The notes below the pieces were generated by a model. The model searched no databases and was not told the origin of the DNA. It saw only the letters and a program-made list of their open reading frames with translations. Shown piece after piece: positions 23,824 through 31,147 of a stretch of DNA of 32,287 nucleotides (position 1 is its first letter; every line of letters starts with the position of its first letter). The stretch comes from Deltaproteobacteria bacterium (lineage in GTDB: Bacteria; Myxococcota_A; UBA796; SXON01). The DNA is taken from the NCBI GenBank assembly GCA_016875435.1, contig VGRE01000014.1:1-32287 (forward strand). The letters are read 5' to 3'. The translations under genes were made by a program, and so were the position numbers.

Positions 23824-24501
23824 ATGCTGCACCTCACCCAGTGGCTGGTGGTGCCGGCCTCCACCTTCGCCGACGATATCGACTTCGTGTTCGGGCTCAT
23901 CTTCTGGATGGTGGGCTTCTGGTACGTGCTGTCGAACGTCGCGTTCTTCTACTTGCTCTTCAAGTACCGGGCGCAACCCGGGAAGAAGGCGCTGTACGTC
24001 ACCGGCACCGAGCACGACCTGCTGAAGTGGGTGGAGTGGCCTCACTACGCCATCATCGTGTGCGACATCGTCATCATCGCGGCCGCCGTGAAGGTCTGGT
24101 ACGAGGTGAAGCAGGACCTGCCGCCCGCCGATGCCGAAGTCACCGTCGTGGCCCAGCAGTGGGCGTGGAGCTTCGTCCACCCCGGCGCCGACAACAAGAT
24201 CGGCACCAGCGACGACATCAAGACGGTCGACGAGTTGCACCTCGAGGTCGACAAGCTGGTGCACTGGCGCCTCCAGGCTCGCGACGTGTTGCACAGCTTC
24301 TCAGTGCCCGCCTTCCGCATCAAGCAGGACGCGATCCCCGGTCGCGACATCATGGGCTGGTTCGAGCCCAACCGCGTGGGCACTTACGACATCCAGTGCG
24401 CTGAGATCTGCGGCATCGGCCACGGCATCATGGGCGCGCGGGTCATCGTCCACACCCCCGAGGAGTACGCGGCCTGGGTCGCGAGCTCCTCCCAGCACTA
24501 G
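23824..24501 (+). CDS. ctaC: Cytochrome c oxidase subunit II (CuA)
   Basis: A 225-residue subunit II. Two membrane helices (about 20-46 and 74-94) are followed by the periplasmic CuA domain. The aromatic electron-entry motif is QQWAWSF (111-117). CuA ligands are His157 (VLHSF) and CAEICGIGHGIM, giving Cys192, Glu194, Cys196, His200 and Met203. There is no C-terminal cytochrome c domain, so electrons must come from separate cytochromes, which are encoded on either side. The N-terminus has no cleavable signal or lipobox. The ATG at 23824 is 3 nt after the small peptide gene; no strong Shine-Dalgarno, so coupling is likely. Confidence 0.96.
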   Translation: MLHLTQWLVVPASTFADDIDFVFGLIFWMVGFWYVLSNVAFFYLLFKYRAQPGKKALYVTGTEHDLLKWVEWPHYAIIVCDIVIIAAAVKVWYEVKQDLPPADAEVTVVAQQWAWSFVHPGADNKIGTSDDIKTVDELHLEVDKLVHWRLQARDVLHSFSVPAFRIKQDAIPGRDIMGWFEPNRVGTYDIQCAEICGIGHGIMGARVIVHTPEEYAAWVASSSQH

Positions 24502-24519
24502 TCCTCCGAGGAACCAAGC

Positions 24520-26241
24520 ATGTCGCACCCTGAGCACGCGCACGCTGACCATGGTCACGCGGCGCACGGCGACCACCACCACGAGATGAGCTTCTCGGAA
24601 AAGTACCTTTTCCCGACCGACCACAAGTACATCGCGAAGCAGTACATGCTGACCGGCATGATCATGGCGGTGGCGGCGGGCTTCTTCGCCTACGCCTTCC
24701 GCATGCAGCTCGCCTTCCCCGGCATGAGCGTGCCCTTCTTCGGCGTGGTGTCGCCCACCGAGTACAACTCGCTGGTCACCCAGCACGGCAGCATCATGGT
24801 GTTCTGGGTGGCGATGCCGGTGCTCATCGCGGCCTTCGGCAACTTCCTCATCCCGCTGATGATCGGCGCCGACGACATGGTCTTCCCGAGGTTGAACCGG
24901 CTGAGCTACCAGCTCTTCCTGCTGAGCGCCATCCTGGTGGTGGTCGGCTGGTTCGTCCCGGGCGGCGGCTTCGGCGGCGCCTGGACCAGCTACCCCCCGC
25001 TCTCCGCCAAGGCCGAGTACAGCCTAACCCCGGCCGGCTCCTCCATCTGGCTCGCGGCGGTGGCCGTCGAGTTTGCGGCCTTCCTCCTCGGTGGTATCAA
25101 CTTCGTCGTCACCGCGATGAACGCCCGCGCCCCGGGCATGAAGTGGCACGACGTGCCCATCGTGGTGTGGTTCATCTGCATCGCCAGCATCTTGTTCATG
25201 GCCTCGGTGGGCCCGCTCATCGCCGGCGCGATCATGCTGCTTTTCGACCAGCAGCTCGGCACGCACTTCTTCGATCCGGTGGCCGGCGGCGACCCCATCC
25301 TCTGGCAGCACCTGTTCTGGTTCTTCGGGCACCCCGAGGTGTACGTGGTGCTCCTGCCGGCCATCGGCATCTGCGCCGAGATCATCCCGGTGTTCGCGCG
25401 CAAGAAGCTCTTTGGCTACCGGGCGATCCTCTACACGGGCATCGCCACCGGCGTGCTCTCCTTCTTCGTGTGGGCGCACCACCAGTTCGTGGCCGGCATC
25501 GACCCGCGCATGGCCAACGTGTTCACCATCACCACGGTGCTCATCTCCATCCCCATCGCGGAGATGGTGTTTCTCTACATCGCCACCCTGTACGGCGGAT
25601 CGATCAAGTTCAGCGTGCCGATGCTGTGGGCGCTCAGCTTCATCTTCTGCTTCCTCATCGGCGGCGTGACCGGCATCTTCCTCGGCGCCAGCGGCGCCGA
25701 CATCTACCTCCACGACACCTACTTCGTGGTGGCGCACTTCCACTACACCTTCTACCCCATCGCGATCATCGGCACCTTCGCCGGGGTGACGCACTGGTTC
25801 CCGAAGCTGTTCGGCCGCTACATGGACGAGAAGCTCGGCCAGATCCACTTCTGGGGCACGGTGCTGAGCTTCAATCTCATCTTCATCCCGCTCTTCTTCA
25901 CTGGGCTGGCGGGCGACCACCGTCGCATCTACAACTACAACAACTTCGCCGAGCTCGGCACCCCCGACCTGCAGTGGCTGCGGATCCTCGCCACCGTGGC
26001 GCTGGTCATCATGCTGATCTTCCAGGTGCTGTTCGTCTACAACTTCATCAACAGCATCTTCAAGGGCAAGCTGGCTCCGACCAACCCCTGGAAGGCCACC
26101 ACGCTGGAGTGGACCACCCCCAGCGCCCAGCCCGGCCACGGCAACTGGACGCCGGAGACGATGCCCTCGGTCTACCGCGGCCCCTACGAGTACAGCGCTC
26201 CGGGTCGCGACGACGACTTCCACCCCCAGAACGTTCCCTAG
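24520..26241 (+). CDS. ctaD: Cytochrome c oxidase subunit I with non-canonical K-channel
   Basis: A 573-residue heme-copper oxidase subunit I. Metal ligands are complete: His89 (TQHGS) and His408 for heme a, His406 for heme a3, and His271, His320 and His321 for CuB, with Tyr275 for the His-Tyr crosslink. Glu273 (GHPEVY) marks the A1 type, and the D-channel is intact (Asp119, Asn126, Asn194). The K-channel is not: at a constant 5-residue offset from Paracoccus numbering, Ser291 is Ala286, Thr351 is Ile346 and Lys354 is Met349, while Glu348 appears next to it. The N-terminus is His-rich (nine His in residues 1-21). The ATG at 24520 has GAGGAA upstream, 18 nt after subunit II. Confidence 0.97.
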   Translation: MSHPEHAHADHGHAAHGDHHHEMSFSEKYLFPTDHKYIAKQYMLTGMIMAVAAGFFAYAFRMQLAFPGMSVPFFGVVSPTEYNSLVTQHGSIMVFWVAMPVLIAAFGNFLIPLMIGADDMVFPRLNRLSYQLFLLSAILVVVGWFVPGGGFGGAWTSYPPLSAKAEYSLTPAGSSIWLAAVAVEFAAFLLGGINFVVTAMNARAPGMKWHDVPIVVWFICIASILFMASVGPLIAGAIMLLFDQQLGTHFFDPVAGGDPILWQHLFWFFGHPEVYVVLLPAIGICAEIIPVFARKKLFGYRAILYTGIATGVLSFFVWAHHQFVAGIDPRMANVFTITTVLISIPIAEMVFLYIATLYGGSIKFSVPMLWALSFIFCFLIGGVTGIFLGASGADIYLHDTYFVVAHFHYTFYPIAIIGTFAGVTHWFPKLFGRYMDEKLGQIHFWGTVLSFNLIFIPLFFTGLAGDHRRIYNYNNFAELGTPDLQWLRILATVALVIMLIFQVLFVYNFINSIFKGKLAPTNPWKATTLEWTTPSAQPGHGNWTPETMPSVYRGPYEYSAPGRDDDFHPQNVP

Positions 26242-26254
26242 GGAGACGCCCACC

Positions 26255-26830
26255 ATGGCCTTCCGTCCGATTGCCACCACCCGCAGCGCCACGGGGATGC
26301 CCACCGGGCGCCTCGCGATCTGGTGGCTGATCGTCTCCGAGATCGTGATCTTCGGGGGCGTCCTCGCCTCCTACATCATGCACCGCATCGGCCACCCCGA
26401 GTGGGCCTACCAGGCCGAGCACACCAACCTCGTGGCGGGCTCGGTCAACACCATCGTGCTGCTCACCTCGAGCCTGCTCGCCGTGCTCGCGCACAACGCG
26501 GCCGAGATGGGCGACGGCAAGAAGGCCGCCAAGCTCTTCGTGGGCACCATCCTCGGTGGCCTGGTGTTCCTCGTGATCAAGTCCTTCGAGTGGGGCAACG
26601 AGATCGCCCACGGCTACACGATCACGTCGAGCGGCTTCTGGGCTTTCTACTACACCGCCGCCGGCATCCACGGCACCCACGTGCTGGTGGGCATGATCGT
26701 CATGGGCTTCGTGGCCTACGACGCCTGGCACGGCAGGGAACTCCAGCGCATCGAGTTCGCCGGGATTTACTGGCACTTCGTCGACGTGGTCTGGATTTTC
26801 CTCTTCCCTCTCCTCTACATCGCGAGCTGA
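26255..26830 (+). CDS. ctaE: Cytochrome c oxidase subunit III (five-helix type)
   Basis: A 191-residue subunit III. It has about five membrane helices and lacks the first two of the seven-helix mitochondrial type, as is usual in many bacteria. Family features are WWLIVSEIVIFGGVLASYIM (residues 22-41), KSFEWGNEI (the conserved Glu helix), GIHGTHVLVGMIVMG, and the C-terminal YWHFVDVVWIFLFPLLYIAS. The ATG at 26255 has GGGAG about 9 nt upstream and lies 13 nt after ctaD. A second subunit III-like gene lies at 27278. Confidence 0.94.
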   Translation: MAFRPIATTRSATGMPTGRLAIWWLIVSEIVIFGGVLASYIMHRIGHPEWAYQAEHTNLVAGSVNTIVLLTSSLLAVLAHNAAEMGDGKKAAKLFVGTILGGLVFLVIKSFEWGNEIAHGYTITSSGFWAFYYTAAGIHGTHVLVGMIVMGFVAYDAWHGRELQRIEFAGIYWHFVDVVWIFLFPLLYIAS

Positions 26831-26832
26831 TC

Positions 26833-27276
26833 ATGTCTGGCGACGCTCACCACGACCACGCTCACGCCGAACACCACGACCACAGCAAGTTCTACATCAA
26901 GGTCTGGGCAGCGCTGTTCGTGCTGTTCTTGATCAGCGTGTTCGGCACGTTAACGCCGTGGTTTTTCGTCACGATCATCGTGGGCTTCGGGATCGCGCTG
27001 GTGAAGGCCTACCTCGTCGTGAGGTACTTCATGCACGTGGACATCGAGAAGCCGGTGGTTCACTACGCGCTCATCGCGGGCCTGGCCCTGATGGTGCTCT
27101 TCTTCGCGGCGGTGTCGCCCGACGTGCTCAACCACGAGGGCAGCCGCTGGGTGAACGTGGCCGCCCGCGCCGAGATGGAGCGCCGCGAGGCGGCCCACGC
27201 CGCCGGTGAGGGTGGGCACCACGAGGCCGCGCCCGCCGCGGGGCACGAGGCGCCGGCCGCCGAGGCTGGTCACTAG
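26833..27276 (+). CDS. Cytochrome c oxidase subunit IV family protein, His-rich ends
   Basis: A 147-residue protein with three membrane helices (about residues 22-40, 45-65 and 78-96), in the order typical of the prokaryotic subunit IV family (KFYIKVWAALFVLFLIS, then AYLVVRYFMHVDIEKP). It probably stabilises the oxidase. Both ends are His-rich: MSGDAHHDHAHAEHHDHS at the N-terminus, and a soluble C-terminal tail of Ala, Glu and His. The ATG at 26833 follows the subunit III stop by 2 nt, so translation is probably coupled. The His clusters could bind copper, which is inference. Confidence 0.88.
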   Translation: MSGDAHHDHAHAEHHDHSKFYIKVWAALFVLFLISVFGTLTPWFFVTIIVGFGIALVKAYLVVRYFMHVDIEKPVVHYALIAGLALMVLFFAAVSPDVLNHEGSRWVNVAARAEMERREAAHAAGEGGHHEAAPAAGHEAPAAEAGH

Positions 27277-27277
27277 C

Positions 27278-27871
27278 GTGACCGACGCGCCCCCGGAACG
27301 CGACTTCCGGCTGGTGCACCCGGCGCCGCGCGCGCGACGGCCGGTGGTGCCGAGCGAGGTGATCGCGATGCTGGTTTTCGTGTTCACCGAGGTGATGTTC
27401 TTCGGGGGCCTGGTCAGCGCGCACACCATCACGCGCTCCAACTGGCCGATGTGGCCGCCGCCGGGCCAGCCACGGCTGCCCATCGAGGCCACCGCGGTAA
27501 ACACCGCGGTCCTGCTCGCCAGCGCCGGACTCCTGTGGCTGGCGGGCCGCCGTCACGTCGAGGGGCGGGCGCGGGCGCCGTTGCTGGGCGCGATGGCCGC
27601 CGGGGGGTTCTTCGTGGTGGCCCAGGGCTACGAGTGGGTGGGCCTCGTGCGCGAGGGGCTCACGATGCAGTCGAGCACCCACGGCGCCTTCTTCTACCTG
27701 ATCGTCGGCACGCACGCCTTGCACGTGCTGGCCGGGCTCGGGGTCCTGGTCGCGCTCCGCGCGCGCCTCGCCGCCGGGCGACTCAGCGTCGACGAGTTCA
27801 CCGCGGGTCGCATCTTCTGGTACTTCGTGGTGGTGCTCTGGCCGGTGTTGTACTGGCGGGTGTACCTGTGA
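27278..27871 (+). CDS. Second cytochrome oxidase subunit III-like protein
   Basis: A 197-residue five-helix protein of the subunit III superfamily (CoxC/NorE). Motifs include VFTEVMFFGGLVSAHTI (about residues 34-50), AVNTAVLLASAGLLWLAGR, QGYEWVGLVREGLT, GTHALHVLAGLGVLVAL and IFWYFVVVLWPVLYW. It is clearly related to, but divergent from, the product of the gene at 26255, so it is not a fragment completing that gene; each has the core five helices. The start is GTG at 27278, 1 nt after the subunit IV stop. Its stop overlaps the next start (GTGA). It could replace the other subunit III under some condition or form a pair with it. Confidence 0.9.
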   Translation: MTDAPPERDFRLVHPAPRARRPVVPSEVIAMLVFVFTEVMFFGGLVSAHTITRSNWPMWPPPGQPRLPIEATAVNTAVLLASAGLLWLAGRRHVEGRARAPLLGAMAAGGFFVVAQGYEWVGLVREGLTMQSSTHGAFFYLIVGTHALHVLAGLGVLVALRARLAAGRLSVDEFTAGRIFWYFVVVLWPVLYWRVYL

Positions 27872-28050
27872 GCCTCGCCTGGCTCGCGCCCGCCTGGGCC
27901 TGCGCCGTGTGCGGTGCCGGGCAGGGCAACGATCAAGGCGCCTACCTCGAGATGTCGATCGTCCTGAGTCTCATGCCCCTCGTCCTCATCGGCGGCGTGG
28001 CCTGGTGGGTGCGCGGCCAGGTGCGTGCGGCGCGCGCCGCGGCGGGCTAG
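27868..28050 (+). CDS. 60-residue membrane protein with a CxxC pair
   Basis: GTG at 27868 overlaps the TGA of the previous gene. The product begins MSLAWLAPAWACAVCGAGQG, that is, a short hydrophobic leader ending at AWA, followed by CAVC (Cys12 and Cys15), then NDQGAYLEM and one membrane helix (about residues 30-48), with a basic tail (RGQVRAARAAAG). The layout suggests an exported CxxC tip held in the membrane. It may bind copper or heme, or act in thiol chemistry for CuA or CuB assembly; none of this is shown. Coupled translation and strict position in the oxidase locus support that it is real. Confidence 0.78.
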   Translation: MSLAWLAPAWACAVCGAGQGNDQGAYLEMSIVLSLMPLVLIGGVAWWVRGQVRAARAAAG

Positions 28051-28078
28051 ACAGCGCGGCCCCCGGAGAGGTCCTCAC

Positions 28079-28666
28079 ATGTCCTCGCGCTCGCTCGTCG
28101 CGCTCGTTGCCCTGCTGGCTGGTTGTGCTCGCACCTGGCCGATGGATCCCCCCGAGATCCAGGCGCGCTTTGCCTCGCGGCACGTCGGGCAGTGCAACGC
28201 CTGGGTAGCGAGCCAGCGTACCGGCTACCGGTACTGCTCCTCGCCGGCCTTCCTTCCCGACGCCACCCTCGGCGCCTACGAGAAGGCCAGCTCCACCGGC
28301 CGCTCGTGGAGCAAGGCCGATGGTCCCACCGACGCCGACTCGCTCAAGGCCCATGGGGAAGGCGTCTACACCAACGCCTGCGCTTCCTGCCACCAGGCCA
28401 ACGGCGAGGGCCTCGCCGGGGTTTTCCCCCCGCTCAAGGGCGCGGGCTCGTTCTACGGCAGCGCCGCGAACCACGCCAAGATCATTCGCGATGGCCTCTC
28501 CGGCGAGATCGAGGTCAATGGCGTGAAGTACAGCGGCGCTATGCCCCCCAAGGGCGGCGCACCGCTCACCGACTACGACATCGCCGCCGTGGCCACCTAC
28601 GAGCGCCTGAGCTGGGGCAACAACGACGGGCCGGTGACGCCTGACGACGTCAAGGGCGCGCAGTAG
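28079..28666 (+). CDS. One-heme cytochrome c lipoprotein
   Basis: A 195-residue lipoprotein: lipobox LAGC (Cys16), then about 75 residues of unassigned sequence, then a class I cytochrome c domain with CASCH (101-105) and a likely Met155 ligand in YSGAMPPKG. The unassigned part contains two further Cys (39 and 53) that could form a disulfide. The cytochrome domain resembles those attached to subunit II in caa3 oxidases or found in alternative complex III. It is probably an electron donor to the oxidase. The ATG at 28079 lies 28 nt after the CxxC gene, with CGGAGAGG about 8 nt upstream. It ends the locus; a convergent gene starts its stop 15 nt on. Confidence 0.92.
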   Translation: MSSRSLVALVALLAGCARTWPMDPPEIQARFASRHVGQCNAWVASQRTGYRYCSSPAFLPDATLGAYEKASSTGRSWSKADGPTDADSLKAHGEGVYTNACASCHQANGEGLAGVFPPLKGAGSFYGSAANHAKIIRDGLSGEIEVNGVKYSGAMPPKGGAPLTDYDIAAVATYERLSWGNNDGPVTPDDVKGAQ

Positions 28667-28681
28667 TCCCGCCGTAGCGGC

Positions 28682-29719
28682 TCACTCCACCGCGTGTACC
28701 GCGCACACCCAGGCGCCGTCGTCGCGGAAGGCGATGTCGGTCACGCCCACGTACGCGCCCACGTGCGAAGTGGCCACGTTCGACACGGTGATCTCGTAGA
28801 CGTTGATGTAGGGGTCGCCTCCGCCTGAGCCAAAGGCCGAGGCGAGGCTGGAGCCCGTCCCCGGCGCCGGCCAGAGCGGGGCGCCGACGTCGAGATCGAC
28901 CTGCCGCGTGCTGGCGGCGTCGTCCCAGCTCGCGCCGCCGTCGGTGCTGCGGACGATGACGGCGCCGTCGTCGTCTCGTCCCGACATGAAGAGCACGTCG
29001 GCGTCGTCGGGGTGGATCGCGGCCCGGCTGGGGACGAAGCTGTCGGTCACCACGCTCGCGGAGATGTCGTCCCAGGTCTGCCCGCCGGTCTTGCTGAGGT
29101 AGCCGCCGGTGGCGGTGACGACGAAGATCGTGTCGAGGCCGGAGGCGCACGCGACGCCACCCACGAGACCCTCGGCGGGCGCCGGGCCGGTGAGCACCCA
29201 GTTGGCGCCGCCGTCCTCGCTGGTCACCACGCCGCGCGCCTGCACGCCGCGCAGGCGCCCCGCCACCGCCGGGTCGGCCACCACCTCGGAGAGCCAGGTG
29301 CCGCCGCTGTCGAAGGCGGTCCAGCTCATGCCGTCGTCCTTGGAGTAGCCGCCCTGCGAGGACAGGCGGTCGAAGGCGTAGACGGTGTTCCCGGCGGCCA
29401 CGAGATCCCAGTCGCCGCCCACGGGCAGGCCGCTGCCGTTGAAGTCCCAGTTGCAGCCGCTGTCGTCCGACACCATCACCTGTGGACCGAACATGCCGAT
29501 CCACGACACGCCGTCGCCGAGCGGGCCGGCCACGCTGCTCATCTTCGTCTCGGCGTCGGGCGCCTCGTCGGGAAAGTGGGGCGTGGTGCTGATGTCGTCC
29601 CAGATCACCACGCCGCCGGTGCCGTGGATGCGATCGCAGACGAGGCCGCTGGTGTCGATGGGACCGGCCTTGTCGGTGCCCTCGTTGTCGGGGCAGCCGA
29701 GCAGGAATGCGAGGATCAT
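28682..29719 (-). CDS. Asp-box (BNR) beta-propeller lipoprotein
   Basis: A 345-residue protein. The very short leader MILAFLLGC fits a lipobox (LLGC, Cys9), followed by a linker with PIDTSG. The body has five Asp-box motifs of the S-x-D-x-G-x-x-W type: SDDSGCNW, SKDDGMSW, SEDGGANW, SKTGGQTW (degenerate) and STDGGASW, spaced by about 40-70 residues. This is the signature of sialidase- or Ycf48-like propellers. No sialidase catalytic Arg triad or Tyr/Glu pair is evident, so a binding or structural role is more likely. The ATG at 29719 has no Shine-Dalgarno and lies 48 nt after the methyltransferase gene. Confidence 0.85.
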   Translation of the reverse strand: MILAFLLGCPDNEGTDKAGPIDTSGLVCDRIHGTGGVVIWDDISTTPHFPDEAPDAETKMSSVAGPLGDGVSWIGMFGPQVMVSDDSGCNWDFNGSGLPVGGDWDLVAAGNTVYAFDRLSSQGGYSKDDGMSWTAFDSGGTWLSEVVADPAVAGRLRGVQARGVVTSEDGGANWVLTGPAPAEGLVGGVACASGLDTIFVVTATGGYLSKTGGQTWDDISASVVTDSFVPSRAAIHPDDADVLFMSGRDDDGAVIVRSTDGGASWDDAASTRQVDLDVGAPLWPAPGTGSSLASAFGSGGGDPYINVYEITVSNVATSHVGAYVGVTDIAFRDDGAWVCAVHAVE

Positions 29720-29767
29720 GGAATCACCGGGGGCGACGGGGGAAGTGGGGCAGGGCGGCGGGCGTGC

Positions 29768-31138
29768 TCAGAATCCGCTCGCCGGTGGGCACGCCGGCGA
29801 CCTATCGCGGGTGAAGCGGGCGACGACCTCGACGTGGGCGGTGTGCGGGAAGAGGTCGACGGCGGTCCAGCCGTCCCGCCGCCACCCCGAGGCCTCGAGC
29901 GCGGCGCCGTCGCGGGCGAGGGAGCTGGGGCGGCAGGCGACGTAGACGAGAGTGTCGGCGTCGAGGTGCAAAAGGGGTCGTAGCGCGGCGGGGTGCAGCC
30001 CCCCCCGGGGGGGATCGACCAGCACCTTCACGGGACGGCCCGCCTCGGCGAGCACGCCCGCCAGCAGCTCTTCCACCTTGCCGGCGCGGTACTCTGCCGC
30101 GACGCCTAGCGAGGATGCGTTACGATTTGCCTCCGCGACCGCCTCGGCGTTGAGCTCCACCCCGATCACGCGGTCGAAACGCCCGGCGAGCGCGAGGCCG
30201 AGGGCGCCGACCCCGGCGTAGAGGTCGAGCAGCGTGCCCCCGGTTCCCAGCGCCGAGGCGATGGTGTCGAGCAGCACCGCCGCGCCCTGGTCGTTCACCT
30301 GGAAGAACGCGGTGGGGCTGAGGACCATCGTCGCCCCGCCGAGAGCAGCCGCCAGCGTGTCGCGACCGTGCAAGACCTGTCGCAGATCGCCGACGGCCGC
30401 GTCGGTGGGACGGTCGGTGGTGTACCACAGCACCCCGGCGGCCCCCCAGCCGGCCGCGTGCACCCTGAGCCAGGCCTCGTGCTCGGCGGTGCCGGCCGCC
30501 GTGTAGACCAGCGCGAGGACGCCGTCGCGACCGGCGCGGAGCGCGAGGTGGCGCCAGAAGCCAGCGTGGGACCGCGGGTCGTAGGGAGGAAAGGGCGAGG
30601 CGTGGACGTCGCGACGCACGCGCCCGAGCACCTCGTTGATGCGCGGATCGGCGATGGCGCAGGCCGGCACGTCCACCACGCGATCGAAGCGCCCGGGCCC
30701 GTGGAAACCGAGGAAGTGACCAGCCTCGCCGGTGGCACCACTCGCCATCTCGGCGCGGCTCATGTACCGCTGCGGGCCGAAGCTCAGCTCGATCTTGTTG
30801 CGGTAGCCGTAGCCCTCGCCGCCGGTGCCCCGCATCGCGCCGCAGCCGCCGAGCAGGGCAACGAGCGCGCGCAACTTCTCCTCGCGTTGTCGCGACACGG
30901 GCAAGGACTGGTAGAGGCAGCCGCCGCAGGTGCCGAACAGCGCGCAGCGAGCGGGGATCGCGTCGACGTGGGGCCGCGCGACCGAGAGTAAGGCGCCGTG
31001 GGCCGCGCGCCCCCCCGCGAGCACGAGGCTGCCGGGGATCGCGCCGCGAACCGACCAGCGTCGCCCGCGCTCGTCGAGGCCGGTGGCCACGCCGTTGGCG
31101 TCGAGTCCATCGATGTTGACCGGCACCGGTGCGCGCAC
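29768..31138 (-). CDS. TrmA/RlmD-type RNA (uracil-5-)-methyltransferase with Fe-S cluster
   Basis: A 456-residue RNA m5U methyltransferase. An N-terminal TRAM-like segment (VNIDGLDANGVATG) is followed by the 4Fe-4S ligands CALFGTCGGC (Cys65, Cys71, Cys74) and Cys160 (VPACAIA), as in RlmD. The SAM-binding domain has SPTAFFQVND, LLDLYAGVGALGLALA, IGVELNAEAVAEANRNA, VDPPRGGLHP and the catalytic-Cys motif VYVACRPSSLARD near residue 415 (usually SCNPxTLARD). It probably methylates a 23S rRNA uridine, but which one cannot be told. The start is GTG at 31138, 9 nt after the SGNH-like gene, suggesting co-transcription. Confidence 0.92.
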   Translation of the reverse strand: MRAPVPVNIDGLDANGVATGLDERGRRWSVRGAIPGSLVLAGGRAAHGALLSVARPHVDAIPARCALFGTCGGCLYQSLPVSRQREEKLRALVALLGGCGAMRGTGGEGYGYRNKIELSFGPQRYMSRAEMASGATGEAGHFLGFHGPGRFDRVVDVPACAIADPRINEVLGRVRRDVHASPFPPYDPRSHAGFWRHLALRAGRDGVLALVYTAAGTAEHEAWLRVHAAGWGAAGVLWYTTDRPTDAAVGDLRQVLHGRDTLAAALGGATMVLSPTAFFQVNDQGAAVLLDTIASALGTGGTLLDLYAGVGALGLALAGRFDRVIGVELNAEAVAEANRNASSLGVAAEYRAGKVEELLAGVLAEAGRPVKVLVDPPRGGLHPAALRPLLHLDADTLVYVACRPSSLARDGAALEASGWRRDGWTAVDLFPHTAHVEVVARFTRDRSPACPPASGF

Positions 31139-31147
31139 CGGGTGCTG

